DNA of 25,672 bases from Lachnospiraceae bacterium (GCA_024689605.1 JAILDD010000148.1:1-25672); one strand, 5' to 3'. Shown: positions 8,137-17,109, counted from the stretch's first letter. Numbers and translations are program-made. The notes: generated from the sequence alone by a model not told the origin.

Positions 8137-8742
8137 ATGATAGCCATAATAGATTATGATGCAGGCAATATAAAGAGCGTGGAGAAGGCAGTAATATCTC
8201 TTGGTGAAGAAGCGGTGGTTACCAGGGATCCGGCTGTTATCACAGCTGCGGATAAGGTAATGCTTCCCGGGGTAGGCGTGTTCGGTGATGCTATGGGTAA
8301 GCTTGAGGAATACGGCCTTGTACCTGTGATCCATCAGGTGATAGATGCAGGTACTCCCTTCATGGCTATATGCGTCGGCCTTCAGCTCCTTTTTGAAGGA
8401 AGCGAGGAATCGCCGGGAGTCGACGGCCTGGGCATATTTAAGGGCAGGGTACTGAAGATACCTGCATCAGACGGAATAAAGGTTCCCCAGATAGGCTGGA
8501 ATTCCCTGCATATGGAAAATAAGTCCGTTATCCTGGACGGAATCGATGAAGGGGCATATGTGTATTTTGTCCACTCCTTTTATCTGAAAGCCGAGGATGA
8601 GAGTATAGTCACTTCCTCCGTGGAATACGGAACTCACATCCACGCATCCGTGGAAAAGGGCAATATCTTTGCAACCCAGTTCCATCCGGAGAAGAGCTCA
8701 TCAGTGGGACTTAAGATACTTGAGAACTTTTTGAAGATATGA
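8137..8742 (+). CDS. hisH: Imidazole glycerol phosphate synthase, glutaminase subunit HisH
   Basis: HisH hydrolyses glutamine and channels ammonia to HisF for imidazole ring formation in histidine synthesis. The 201-residue length is typical. The class I amidotransferase triad is present: nucleophile C79 in AICVGLQLLF (usually GICLGMQ, so two conservative changes around the elbow), H183 and E185 in TQFHPEKSS. The N-terminal IAIIDYDAGNIKSV and the oxyanion strand LPGVGVFGDAM are characteristic of HisH. AAAAGGTGAA lies just upstream of the ATG. hisF follows after 11 bases and the two products form the heterodimeric enzyme. The rest of the histidine pathway is not nearby. Confidence 0.95.
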   Translation: MIAIIDYDAGNIKSVEKAVISLGEEAVVTRDPAVITAADKVMLPGVGVFGDAMGKLEEYGLVPVIHQVIDAGTPFMAICVGLQLLFEGSEESPGVDGLGIFKGRVLKIPASDGIKVPQIGWNSLHMENKSVILDGIDEGAYVYFVHSFYLKAEDESIVTSSVEYGTHIHASVEKGNIFATQFHPEKSSSVGLKILENFLKI

Positions 8743-8753
8743 GGTAAATACCA

Positions 8754-9515
8754 ATGCACACTAAAAGAATAATACCCTGCCTGGATGTAAATGGCGGGCG
8801 TGTTGTTAAAGGTATAAATTTTGTAAATCTTGTGGATGCCGGTGACCCGGTCAGCGTTGCCGCAGCCTATGATGCCGCCGGTGCGGATGAGCTGGTTTTC
8901 CTTGACATAACTGCATCAAGCGATGCCAGGGCTACGGTAGTGGATATGGTAAGAAGGGTGGCCGAACAGGTCTTTATCCCTTTTACCGTAGGCGGAGGCA
9001 TCAGGACTGTCGATGATTTCAGGGCGCTGCTCAGGGAAGGCGCAGACAAGATATCTGTTAATTCAGCGGCAATAATGAATCCTGATTTAATATCTGATGC
9101 GGCTGATAAATTCGGATCCCAGTGCGTAGTAGTGGCAATCGATGCTAAAAGGCGTGAGGGCTCCGACGGCTGGAACATCTATAAAAACGGCGGAAGGGTC
9201 GATATGGGGATCGACGCCGTTGAGTGGGCGATGAAGGCCTGCAGCCTGGGGGCCGGAGAGATACTCCTGACAAGCATGGACTGTGACGGAACCAAGGCAG
9301 GATATGATATCGAGCTTACAAAGGCAATATCGGAAAATGTTTCCGTGCCCGTGATCGCATCGGGGGGAGCGGGAACAATGGATCATTTTTATGATGCTCT
9401 GACAGAAGGTGGTGCTGACGCAGCTCTTGCGGCATCACTTTTCCATTTTAAAGAGATGGAAATAAAGGACTTGAAGAAATACTTACGAGACCGCGGAGTA
9501 TCCGTGAGGCTGTAA
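8754..9515 (+). CDS. hisF: Imidazole glycerol phosphate synthase, cyclase subunit HisF
   Basis: HisF is the (beta/alpha)8-barrel cyclase that joins HisH-derived ammonia with PRFAR to give imidazole glycerol phosphate and AICAR. The protein has 253 residues, the family length. Both catalytic aspartates are in the standard positions: D11 in [15 protein letters not shown] and D130 in VVAIDAKR. The phosphate-binding loops FTVGGGIRT and [12 protein letters not shown] are intact. Its GAGG ribosome binding site overlaps the hisH stop codon, so the subunits should be made in balanced amounts. Confidence 0.97.
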   Translation: MHTKRIIPCLDVNGGRVVKGINFVNLVDAGDPVSVAAAYDAAGADELVFLDITASSDARATVVDMVRRVAEQVFIPFTVGGGIRTVDDFRALLREGADKISVNSAAIMNPDLISDAADKFGSQCVVVAIDAKRREGSDGWNIYKNGGRVDMGIDAVEWAMKACSLGAGEILLTSMDCDGTKAGYDIELTKAISENVSVPVIASGGAGTMDHFYDALTEGGADAALAASLFHFKEMEIKDLKKYLRDRGVSVRL

Positions 9516-9529
9516 AAGGCGGTGGGAAT

Positions 9530-10201
9530 TTGGCACCTATATCCAATGACTGGGCCTATGCCCTTTCGGAAGAGTTCAATAAAGAATATTACAAAAGACT
9601 GTACCGGAAGGTCAGGGATGAGTACCGTTCTCATCTGATATACCCGCCGGCAGCAGATCTTTTCAATGCATTCCACCTGACGCCCCTGCATGAGGTAAAG
9701 GTGGTGATACTGGGGCAGGATCCCTACATAAACGAGGGGCAGGCCCATGGGCTGTGCTTTTCCGTGAAGAAGCCTACAGATCCGCCTCCCTCGCTGCAGA
9801 ATATATATCAGGAGCTTCATGACGACCTGGGCTGCAGCATACCGTCTTCCGGTGACCTGACAAAGTGGGCTAAGCAGGGCGTGCTGCTTTTAAACACTGT
9901 GCTGACTGTCCGTGCCCATGATTCCATGTCGCACCGCGGGATAGGGTGGGAAACATTTACGGATGCCGTGATAGAAAAGGTAAATGCTGAAAACAGGCCA
10001 ATAGTCTTTATGCTGTGGGGGAGCCCCGCAGGAAAGAAGGCGGCGATGCTCAATAACCCGGCACACCTGGTCCTGAGGGCACCGCACCCGAGCCCGTTGT
10101 CTGCATACAGAGGTTTTTTCGGATGCAGGCATTTCAGCAGGGCAAATGAATTTTTAAAGAGCCACGGCGTGGAAGAGATAGACTGGCAGATAGAGGACTG
10201 A
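9530..10201 (+). CDS. ung: Uracil-DNA glycosylase (family 1)
   Basis: This enzyme removes uracil from DNA to start base excision repair. The 223-residue protein has the water-activating motif ILGQDPY with catalytic D64, the uracil-stacking and recognition segments GLCFSVKKP and VLLLNTVLTV, and the minor-groove loop HPSPLSA with H186. The start is TTG at 9530, 14 bases after hisF, with GGCGGTGGG upstream; there is no internal Met near the N-terminus to compete with it. It appears to be part of the same transcript as hisHF, although there is no pathway connection. Confidence 0.97.
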   Translation: MAPISNDWAYALSEEFNKEYYKRLYRKVRDEYRSHLIYPPAADLFNAFHLTPLHEVKVVILGQDPYINEGQAHGLCFSVKKPTDPPPSLQNIYQELHDDLGCSIPSSGDLTKWAKQGVLLLNTVLTVRAHDSMSHRGIGWETFTDAVIEKVNAENRPIVFMLWGSPAGKKAAMLNNPAHLVLRAPHPSPLSAYRGFFGCRHFSRANEFLKSHGVEEIDWQIED

Positions 10202-10263
10202 AAACATTAAACATACTGACCGAAAAACGGTCGGAGGAGATAAACTTAAGGAGAATGAAAACT

Positions 10264-11535
10264 ATGGAAAAGAAACCTTTTTTTAGCAAAGCACAGATTG
10301 AGGAGATCGTTAAGACCTATCCCACACCTTTTCATATCTATGATGAAAAGGGGCTTCGTGCCAATGCGGCAGCAGTAAAGGAGGCCTTTTCGTGGAATAA
10401 AGGATACAAGGAGTTTTTTGCGGTTAAGGCTGAGCCTAATCCTTTCATCATGAAAGTTTTTAAAGAGTATGGCATCGGTTCCGACTGCTCTTCTCTTACG
10501 GAGCTCATGCTTGCGGAAAAGTGCGGCATTACAGGAAACGATATAATGTTTTCTTCCAATGATACGCCCGTAGAGGATTTCGAATATGCTGCAAAGCTTG
10601 GGGCAACCATAAACCTTGATGATTTTTCACATATTGCATTTCTTGAAAAGGTGCTTGGAAAGCTTCCCGAAAGGCTGAGCCTCAGGTACAATCCCGGCGG
10701 TATTGTGACCATAAGCAACGGGATCATGGATAACCCCGGTGATGCAAAGTACGGCATGACAAAGGCACAGCTTTTTGAGGCATATAAGATACTTAAGGAT
10801 AAGGGCGTAAAGGAATTCGGTATGCATGCTTTTCTGGTAAGCAATACCGTTACCAATGACTATTATCCCGTCCTTGCAAAGCAGCTTTTCGAGCTGGCTG
10901 TTGAGATAAAGAATGAAACCGGCGTAAGCCTTAATTTCATAAACCTTTCAGGCGGAGTCGGCATAGCCTACAAGCCTGAGCAGACCCCCAATGATATCAT
11001 GGTTATCGGTGAGGGCGTACATAAAGTATATGACGAGATACTTGTGCCCGCAGGCCTTGGGGATGTTGAGATATATACAGAGATGGGTCGTTTCATGACG
11101 GGCCCCTACGGCATGCTGGTGACCAGGGTCATCCACGAAAAGAAGATCTACAAGGATTACATCGGTGTGGATGCATGTGCGGTTAACCTTATGCGTCCGG
11201 CTATGTATGGAGCATACCACCACATAACGGTACTGGGCAAGGAGGACGCGCCCTGTGACCATAAGTATGATGTGACGGGATCACTTTGCGAGAACAACGA
11301 TAAGTTTGCGATAGACCGCATGCTTCCGGAGATAGAGATTGGTGATTATATCGCAATACATGATACCGGTGCCCACGGATTTTCAATGGGATACAACTAC
11401 AATGGCAAGCTTAAGAGTGCAGAGCTTCTGCTTAAGGAAGACGGAAGCGTTCAGCTGATAAGGCGCAGGGAAGAGCCGAAGGATTATTTTGCAACCTTAG
11501 ACTGCTTTCCGGAATTTAAGGGACTTACGGAATAA
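10264..11535 (+). CDS. lysA: Diaminopimelate decarboxylase-type PLP enzyme
   Basis: This is a fold-type III (alanine racemase-like barrel) decarboxylase of 423 residues, best matched to diaminopimelate decarboxylase, the last step of lysine synthesis. The PLP lysine is in FFAVKAEPNP (K55 from this start). The phosphate-binding glycines are in NLSGGVGIAY and the EMGRFMTGPYG segment; C-terminal barrel residues are in DVTGSLCENND and DTGAHGFSMGYNYNG. The ATG at 10264 is chosen because AAGGAG sits 10 bases before it but only 1 base before the alternative ATG at 10255. The stop codon overlaps the next ATG by one base (TAATG). A small 7-bp hairpin (10216-10234) precedes the gene without a T-run. 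A related decarboxylase specificity (carboxynorspermidine-like) is possible but less likely. Confidence 0.85.
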   Translation: MEKKPFFSKAQIEEIVKTYPTPFHIYDEKGLRANAAAVKEAFSWNKGYKEFFAVKAEPNPFIMKVFKEYGIGSDCSSLTELMLAEKCGITGNDIMFSSNDTPVEDFEYAAKLGATINLDDFSHIAFLEKVLGKLPERLSLRYNPGGIVTISNGIMDNPGDAKYGMTKAQLFEAYKILKDKGVKEFGMHAFLVSNTVTNDYYPVLAKQLFELAVEIKNETGVSLNFINLSGGVGIAYKPEQTPNDIMVIGEGVHKVYDEILVPAGLGDVEIYTEMGRFMTGPYGMLVTRVIHEKKIYKDYIGVDACAVNLMRPAMYGAYHHITVLGKEDAPCDHKYDVTGSLCENNDKFAIDRMLPEIEIGDYIAIHDTGAHGFSMGYNYNGKLKSAELLLKEDGSVQLIRRREEPKDYFATLDCFPEFKGLTE

Positions 11536-12263
11536 TGCAGGAATCCGGACAGGTGAGATTAAATAAATATCTTGCGGAATGCGGCGTTGCTTCCAGGCGC
11601 GAGGCCGACCGTCTTATTGAGGGCGGCAAGGTAAGCGTCAACGGAAAAAAGGCAAAGCTGGGCGATATGGTCACCGGTGATGAGAACATAATTGTCAACG
11701 GCGTACTTGTCCGCGGTCCGGAGAAAAAGATCGTGGTAGCTTTTTATAAACCCAAGGGTGTCACGGTTACCGCTTCCGATGAACATGCGGAAGAAACGGT
11801 CTTCGATTATATTGATTTAAGTGAGCGGCTGGCTTATGCAGGCCGCCTGGATAAGGATTCCGAGGGACTGCTTCTGCTTACGAATGACGGCGCGCTTATA
11901 GATGAGATGATGCGCGGTAAGAATGCCCATGAGAAGGAGTATATAGTTTACCTTGATCATGAGGTGACCCAGGAGGCTATGGACCGGCTGGCAAAGGGGG
12001 TGTATCTGACTGACCTTCAGAAGAAGACCAGGCCCTGCCGCATAGAAAAGATCCGCAGGAATGTGGTGCGGATGGTGCTTACTCAGGGCCTGAACAGGCA
12101 GATCAGGCGCATGTGGAAGACTGAGAACTATAATGTAAAGTCCCTTAAGCGTGTCAGGGTGGTGAATGTAGGCCTGGGCGACTTAAGGCCCGGGGAATAC
12201 AGCATCCTGGATGATAAACAGGTCGCAGCATTAAAAAAGGCTCTCCAAAAGGGGAAGGTGTGA
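11535..12263 (+). CDS. rluF: 23S rRNA pseudouridine synthase, RluF/RsuA family
   Basis: The protein has 242 residues. An N-terminal S4 RNA-binding domain (about 7-55; VRLNKYLAECGVASRREADRLI) precedes the catalytic domain. The catalytic aspartate is D106 in YAGRLDKDSEGLLLLTNDG, and the family signature GLNRQIRRMW is present. The combination of HEKEYIV, PCRIEKI and VVNVGLGDLRPGEY is closer to RluF (pseudouridine 2604 of 23S rRNA) than to RsuA or RluB, but the exact target site is inferred. Its ATG overlaps the lysA stop codon by one base, indicating translational coupling, and murI follows after 5 bases. Confidence 0.88.
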   Translation: MQESGQVRLNKYLAECGVASRREADRLIEGGKVSVNGKKAKLGDMVTGDENIIVNGVLVRGPEKKIVVAFYKPKGVTVTASDEHAEETVFDYIDLSERLAYAGRLDKDSEGLLLLTNDGALIDEMMRGKNAHEKEYIVYLDHEVTQEAMDRLAKGVYLTDLQKKTRPCRIEKIRRNVVRMVLTQGLNRQIRRMWKTENYNVKSLKRVRVVNVGLGDLRPGEYSILDDKQVAALKKALQKGKV

Positions 12264-12268
12264 CATAG

Positions 12269-13066
12269 ATGAAGATAGGTATGTTTGATTCCGGCGTCGG
12301 AGGACTCACATTACTTCATGAAGCATTGCAGATCATGCCGGATGAGGCATATTTTTATTATGCGGATTCGGACCATGTTCCCTATGGTCTCAGGGCAAAG
12401 GAAGAGGTGGCCGAGTATTCCGACGGGGCGGTTGAGTTCCTTCTGGAACAGGGCTGCGAGGCTATAGTCATAGCCTGCAATACGGCAACTTCTGTTGCGG
12501 CCAATCTTTTAAGGAAAAAATATACTGTGCCCATCATCGGGGTGGAGCCCGCAGTCAAGCCTGCGGTGGAAATGAATTCCGACGGGCGTATTCTTGTGAT
12601 AGCAACCCCAATAACAGTAAGGGAAAAGAAATTCAGGGATCTTCTTGACCGGGTGGATGACCGGCATAAAGTGGACATGCTGGCGCTGCCTGAGCTTGTA
12701 AGCTTTGCGGAGCGCGGTGAGTTTGATTCTGAAAGTGTAGCTTCGTATATTTCAACCGAACTGGATAAATATATTTCAGATCATTCCGAAAATGATGTGG
12801 AGCTGAAGGATTATGATATCCTCGTATTCGGATGCACACATTTCAATCATTTCGAAAAAGCATTAAGGCCCTTCTTCAAAAAAGAGATGATCATGATAGA
12901 CGGTGCGGAAGGAACCATAAGGAACCTTCAGCACATTATGGAAGAAAAAGGTGCGAAGAGTGAAGGCAAAGGATATGTCAGGTACTTCGTTTCAGGCCGG
13001 GAGGTGACGGGAACAGAGACTGCGGATTTTTATGAAAAGCTCCTGCGTCACCTGGATGAGGAATAA
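12269..13066 (+). CDS. murI: Glutamate racemase
   Basis: This enzyme makes D-glutamate for peptidoglycan. The 265-residue length is normal. The N-terminal motif GMFDSGVGGLTLL and the two catalytic cysteines C70 (VIACNTATSVAA) and C189 (VFGCTHFNHF) are present; the usual GCTHYP is GCTHFN here, a mild variation next to the catalytic Cys. The segment PIIGVEPAVKPAVE is also conserved. The start is 5 bases after the rluF stop, with GGGGAAGG upstream. As D-Glu and meso-DAP both enter peptidoglycan, its proximity to lysA makes functional sense. Confidence 0.95.
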   Translation: MKIGMFDSGVGGLTLLHEALQIMPDEAYFYYADSDHVPYGLRAKEEVAEYSDGAVEFLLEQGCEAIVIACNTATSVAANLLRKKYTVPIIGVEPAVKPAVEMNSDGRILVIATPITVREKKFRDLLDRVDDRHKVDMLALPELVSFAERGEFDSESVASYISTELDKYISDHSENDVELKDYDILVFGCTHFNHFEKALRPFFKKEMIMIDGAEGTIRNLQHIMEEKGAKSEGKGYVRYFVSGREVTGTETADFYEKLLRHLDEE

Positions 13067-13156
13067 AACGCAGGAGACGCTGATCCCATTGTCGGCAGCG
13101 TTGCAGATAGCTATTCCGATGAACATAGGGTGGCGTGTTTTGATGAGGGGGAATAG

Positions 13157-13855
13157 ATGAGAAGTCCGAGAAAGTGCAGGGAAATACAGGAGCATCTGTT
13201 TGAGATGCAGGATAAGGAATACCGGGATTTTCAGTCCAAGCTGATACCTACGGTGGATGCAGGATACTTTATCGGTGTGCGCACGCCTGATTTAAGAAGC
13301 TATGCCTCTGCCCTGGCAAAGCAGGAAGATATACCGGTATTTTTAAATGCTTTGCCCCATAAATATTTTGACGAAAACCAGTTACACGCTTTTATCATTT
13401 CAGGGATGAAGGATTATGATAGCTGTGTCACGGAACTGAACCGCTTCCTTCCATATGTTGATAACTGGGCAACCTGCGACCAGATGTCTCCCAAGGTGTT
13501 CAAAAAGCACAGGACGGAGCTGCTCGCCCAGATACCTGAATGGATAAGGAGTGACCGGACATATACCGTCAGGTTTGGCATAGGGATGCTGATGGAGCAT
13601 TACCTGGATGATGATTTTGATCCGGAATATCCGGAAATGGTTGCAGGGATACGTTCGGAAGAATATTACATCAATATGATGATCGCCTGGTATTTTGCCA
13701 CAGCCCTTGCAAAGCAGTATGAGACCATACTTCCCTTTATTCAGGAAAGACGTCTGGACGCATGGACACACAATAAGTCCATACAGAAAGCCGTGGAAAG
13801 TAACCGTATCACTGCAGAGCAGAAAGTATATCTGAAGACTCTGAAGGTTAGATAA
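13157..13855 (+). CDS. DNA alkylation repair protein, AlkD-like HEAT-repeat glycosylase
   Basis: The 232-residue all-helical protein resembles the AlkC/AlkD family of HEAT-like repeat DNA glycosylases, which excise alkylated bases without base flipping. The characteristic YVDNWATCDQMSPKVF segment carries D102, W104 and D108, matching the Trp/Asp active-site cluster of the family. The later AWYFATALAKQ supplies another conserved Trp. A clear ribosome binding site (AGGGGG) lies 6-7 bases before the ATG. It is separated from murI by 90 bases without a terminator. Its stop codon directly touches the stop codon of the convergent sulP gene. The sub-type (AlkD versus a catalytically silent homologue) cannot be settled by eye. 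Confidence 0.87.
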   Translation: MRSPRKCREIQEHLFEMQDKEYRDFQSKLIPTVDAGYFIGVRTPDLRSYASALAKQEDIPVFLNALPHKYFDENQLHAFIISGMKDYDSCVTELNRFLPYVDNWATCDQMSPKVFKKHRTELLAQIPEWIRSDRTYTVRFGIGMLMEHYLDDDFDPEYPEMVAGIRSEEYYINMMIAWYFATALAKQYETILPFIQERRLDAWTHNKSIQKAVESNRITAEQKVYLKTLKVR

Positions 13856-15511
13856 TTATTTCTTTACCAGCTCGCCGGCCCAGTCTACGGCATCGTCTAT
13901 ATGGGGACGGAAATTCTCCGCACCGATAAGTTCCACAAAGCCGCCCTTCTGCATGGTGTGCATGGGCTGCTCATTGACATGGGAGAATACAAGCTGGATG
14001 CCCGCATTTTTGCATCTGCCGTGGAATTCCTCAAGGGTGTGCATGGCGGATGCGTCAAGGGCGGGAACACCGCGCATCCTCATGATTATGACTTTGGTGC
14101 TCTTACTGAAATCGATGGCTGCTATCTGGTCTGTGGCACCGAAGAAAAGCGGACCTGATATTTCATATACGCGGACATGCTTGGGCAGGGGCTTTAAGTT
14201 CATTCCGTCGGGATCCTCATCCGGATCGTAGGATACCCAGCCCTCGATGTGAGTCTCTTCGCTCATACGCTTCATAAAGAGTATCAGTGCGATTCCCATT
14301 CCGACTTCAATTGCTATTACCAGGTCAAATGCAACCGTCAGGACGAAGGTAGTGATAAGGACTATGATGTCACTCTTAGGGGCAGTCTTGCAGAGATGCA
14401 CGAAGGTCCTCCACTGGCACATATTATAGGCAACCATAAAGAGTATTGTTGCTATCGTGGGCATGGGGATGAGTGACGCATAGGGCATCAGTACCACAAG
14501 TACCAGTACAAGCACTATGGCATGTACTATTCCGGCAATGGGGGTACGGCCGCCGTTTTTTATATTGGCGGCAGTTCTTGCAATGGCTCCGGTAGCAGGG
14601 ATGCCGCCGAAGAATGCGGAGCCGATGTTGCCCAGACCCTGGGCGATAAGTTCCATATTGGAACGGTGGTGGGAGTTTATCATTGAGTCTGCTACCACGC
14701 AGGAAAGCAGGGATTCAATGGCTGCCAGTATTGCAATGGTGAAACCGTCGGACGCCACTTCCTTTACTGCCGCAAGGCTTAATTCGGGCATATGGAAAGT
14801 AGGAAGGCTGTTGCTTATGGTATAAAGATCGCCTATTGTATTGACGGGCATGGCGGTGAATTTTACCAGAAGGATGCCGACGATGACTGCGATCAGTGAG
14901 CCGGGGATCTTTTCACTGACCTTGGGCCAGAGTATCAGTATCACCAGGCTTATGCCTCCCACAAGCAGTGTGTATGGATTGAATGTGGATATATTAAAGA
15001 CAACGGCCTTTATCTTGTCCATGGTTTCTATGGTCTCGGTACCGGCAGGGTATGTGAGTCCCAGAAAGTCCTTAAGCTGTCCTATAAGTATTGTAACAGC
15101 TATGCCGGAAGTAAATCCCGTAGTAATAGTATAAGGTATGAATTTTATAAGACCGCCAAGCCTGAAAGCCCCCATGAGTATCAGCAGGATGCCCGCTATG
15201 ATGGTGGCTAACATAAGGCCTTCCATACCGTTTCTTGCTACGATCCCGGCTACTATGGTGGCAAAGGCAGCGGTAGGTCCTGCAATCTGCACACGGCTTC
15301 CGCCCAGGAAAGAGATAATGAATCCGGCAACAATGGCTGTGTAAAGGCCTTCCTCCGGACGCACCCCCGATGCGAGTGCCAGAGCTATCGAAAGGGGCAG
15401 GGCGATTATTGCTACAATTATGCCGCTTACAAAGTCTGTCACAAACTGCTTTCCGCTGTAGTGTTTCATTGTGCTAAAGAGCATGGGTTTTATTTTGTCT
15501 TTGCTGTTCAT
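13856..15511 (-). CDS. SulP-family anion permease with STAS domain
   Basis: The 551-residue protein is an inner-membrane SLC26/SulP transporter, probably moving sulfate, bicarbonate or another anion; the substrate cannot be read from sequence. The N-terminal ~430 residues are about a dozen membrane segments. They include VQIAGPTAAFATIVAGIV (the conserved AGPT substrate-site helix) and the SulP signature region FFGGIPATGAIARTAANIKNGG. A cytoplasmic STAS domain starts at about residue 445 (VRVYEISGPLFFGATD) and contains the PALDASAM nucleotide/phosphorylation-type loop. The start at 15511 has a weak GGA 8-9 bases upstream. It is transcribed opposite to its neighbours, divergent from the antiporter gene and convergent with the alkD-like gene. 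Confidence 0.93.
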   Translation of the reverse strand: MNSKDKIKPMLFSTMKHYSGKQFVTDFVSGIIVAIIALPLSIALALASGVRPEEGLYTAIVAGFIISFLGGSRVQIAGPTAAFATIVAGIVARNGMEGLMLATIIAGILLILMGAFRLGGLIKFIPYTITTGFTSGIAVTILIGQLKDFLGLTYPAGTETIETMDKIKAVVFNISTFNPYTLLVGGISLVILILWPKVSEKIPGSLIAVIVGILLVKFTAMPVNTIGDLYTISNSLPTFHMPELSLAAVKEVASDGFTIAILAAIESLLSCVVADSMINSHHRSNMELIAQGLGNIGSAFFGGIPATGAIARTAANIKNGGRTPIAGIVHAIVLVLVLVVLMPYASLIPMPTIATILFMVAYNMCQWRTFVHLCKTAPKSDIIVLITTFVLTVAFDLVIAIEVGMGIALILFMKRMSEETHIEGWVSYDPDEDPDGMNLKPLPKHVRVYEISGPLFFGATDQIAAIDFSKSTKVIIMRMRGVPALDASAMHTLEEFHGRCKNAGIQLVFSHVNEQPMHTMQKGGFVELIGAENFRPHIDDAVDWAGELVKK

Positions 15512-15774
15512 AGTTTTTCCTTATCTGAATTTATTTAATAATATTTATCTACCTGTATCCAACTAACCTGTATCTATTTAATTTATATCTGTTTATGCAG
15601 ATTTATATAACATACAGATTAATATAAACGACTGACTGACGGTTTGTGTCTGAGTCAGGCACGCCCACGCATTATAGCACCGTCGAAATAAGATTTGTAG
15701 CACTTTTTATAAAAAATAATATTTTTTTTGTGGATATTTTTGAAATAATGAGATATGGGGATATAAGCCGGCTC
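15512..15774. other. AT-rich divergent intergenic region
   Basis: This region separates the divergent sulP and antiporter genes. It holds a direct repeat ACCTGTATC at 15551-15559 and 15566-15574 (15-base period, on the side of sulP expression). It also has an imperfect inverted repeat, TTATATCTG (15583-15591) against CAGATTTATATAA (15598-15610), which has a 2-base bulge. These could be operator sites for either gene. No coding potential is convincing; an open frame that extends the antiporter upstream to 15646 lacks a ribosome binding site. Confidence 0.5.
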
Positions 15775-15803
15775 AAGACAAAAATCTGTTTTTACATTAT
15801 AAT
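15775..15803 (+). promoter_or_regulatory. Candidate promoter at the antiporter start
   Basis: AAGACA (15775-15780) and a consensus TATAAT (15798-15803) are separated by 17 bases. Transcription would begin near 15810, at the ATG chosen for the antiporter, which would make the message leaderless or nearly so. It may instead be a chance match within coding sequence if the gene starts further upstream. Confidence 0.4.
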
Positions 15804-15810
15804 GGTACCT

Positions 15811-17109
15811 ATGAGTATACAGATTCTGCTTATTATCATACTTGCGTATATAATAATCATAGGAACGGTGAATGATAAGTTGTTCCATATACAGAGCGAT
15901 ATAGCACTGGTGCTGTTTTCATCGCTTTTATCATTTATCCTTTTACTGATCAATGCATTTATCCCGCTGGAGCCTGTTAAGAGCATCATAGTTTCTCTTG
16001 GGGATTTTGGTTTCAGGGAATATCTGATGGATGGCATGCTCTGCTTCATGCTTTTTGCGGGAGCAAGCAAGGTTAACATGGGAAAGTTCAGGGCTAATCT
16101 CAGACCCATCTGCCTGCTGGCGTTCCTCTCTACGGTTATTTCATCTTTCTTTTATGGAGGATTATTGTATCTGGCGGCGCTGGTGTTCAGACTTCCGATG
16201 GATTTCTGGACCTGTGTGCTTCTCGGCTGCGTGGTTTCTCCTACGGATCCCATTGCGGCTACGGGTATACTGAATAAAATCGGCTTGTCCAAGAATGTCT
16301 GTTCCGTTATTGAGAATGAGTCATTGTTTAATGACGGAACCGGAGTGACACTTTTTATTTTTGTCCGCTCTTTAATAACCCATACCGGGGACAGCAATGT
16401 GGCGGTACTGCTTGCAAAGGAAATACTGGGGGCGGCAGCAGTTGCCCTTGTGGCATCATTTATCAGTTTTCAGCTGGTTAAGATATCAAGAAATCCTATC
16501 AGGAATATCTTAATAGCCGTTTTAAATGTTTTCTTTGTCTATGTGGTATGTGAGCATTTGGGATTTTCCGGAGTGCTTGCTTCCGTCGTCTGTGGACTGT
16601 ATTTCTCATACAGGATGGATAAAATCCACAGGGTTCAGACCGTTATAGATCCGCAGGACTATTACGAGAATTTCTGGGAGATTCTGGAAGGAATACTTAA
16701 CTCAGCACTTTTTGTAATGATCGGTTTCGTGGTACTGGGAACATCTCTCAGTTCGTATGCCGCAATCGTTATACCAGTGGCAATCCTGGCACTTATCATT
16801 TCAAGGGCGGGCGGCGTCACCATAAGCACTGTCCTGACGGGACACAGTATTCCGGGCAACTATAATCTGTTTGAATTTGTTATGCTGATGACATGGTCGG
16901 CACTCAAAGGCGGACTGACACTGGCTCTGGCTTTGGAGACATCCGAGTATCTGCCGAAGTCTGTTTATGAGATATTTATGAATATCGCATTTGTAACTAT
17001 TTTCTTTACGGTTCTGGTGCAGGGGCTTACTGTTAAAAAAGTATACAACGGTCTGGAAAAGCATAAGGCAAAACGCCTGTGCCATATTGCAGGAGGGAAT
17101 GATAAATGA
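15811..17109 (+). CDS. CPA1-family cation/proton antiporter (NhaP-like)
   Basis: This integral membrane antiporter exchanges Na+ or K+ for protons. From 15811 it has 432 residues and about 12-13 membrane segments. The CPA1 hallmarks are present: VVSPTDPIAATGIL with D146, and ENESLFNDGTGVTLF with E170, N174 and ion-binding D175; WSALKGGLTLALAL near the end is also conserved. The start is uncertain. The ATG at 15811 begins directly at the first membrane helix as in the family, but has no Shine-Dalgarno; ATGs at 15802 and 15748 are alternatives. The stop codon overlaps the ATG of the next gene (ATGA), an RCK-domain protein. The pair probably form one regulated transporter. Confidence 0.88.
   Translation: MSIQILLIIILAYIIIIGTVNDKLFHIQSDIALVLFSSLLSFILLLINAFIPLEPVKSIIVSLGDFGFREYLMDGMLCFMLFAGASKVNMGKFRANLRPICLLAFLSTVISSFFYGGLLYLAALVFRLPMDFWTCVLLGCVVSPTDPIAATGILNKIGLSKNVCSVIENESLFNDGTGVTLFIFVRSLITHTGDSNVAVLLAKEILGAAAVALVASFISFQLVKISRNPIRNILIAVLNVFFVYVVCEHLGFSGVLASVVCGLYFSYRMDKIHRVQTVIDPQDYYENFWEILEGILNSALFVMIGFVVLGTSLSSYAAIVIPVAILALIISRAGGVTISTVLTGHSIPGNYNLFEFVMLMTWSALKGGLTLALALETSEYLPKSVYEIFMNIAFVTIFFTVLVQGLTVKKVYNGLEKHKAKRLCHIAGGNDK

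Noticed and set aside
7762..8334. 190-codon minus-strand frame spanning the 924-residue protein end and hisH start
   Set aside because: It crosses two real genes in antisense and has no recognisable protein features.
10216..10234. Hairpin between ung and lysA as a terminator
   Set aside because: The 7-bp stem (with a wobble pair) is followed by GGAGG and not by a T-run, so it is unlikely to terminate transcription.
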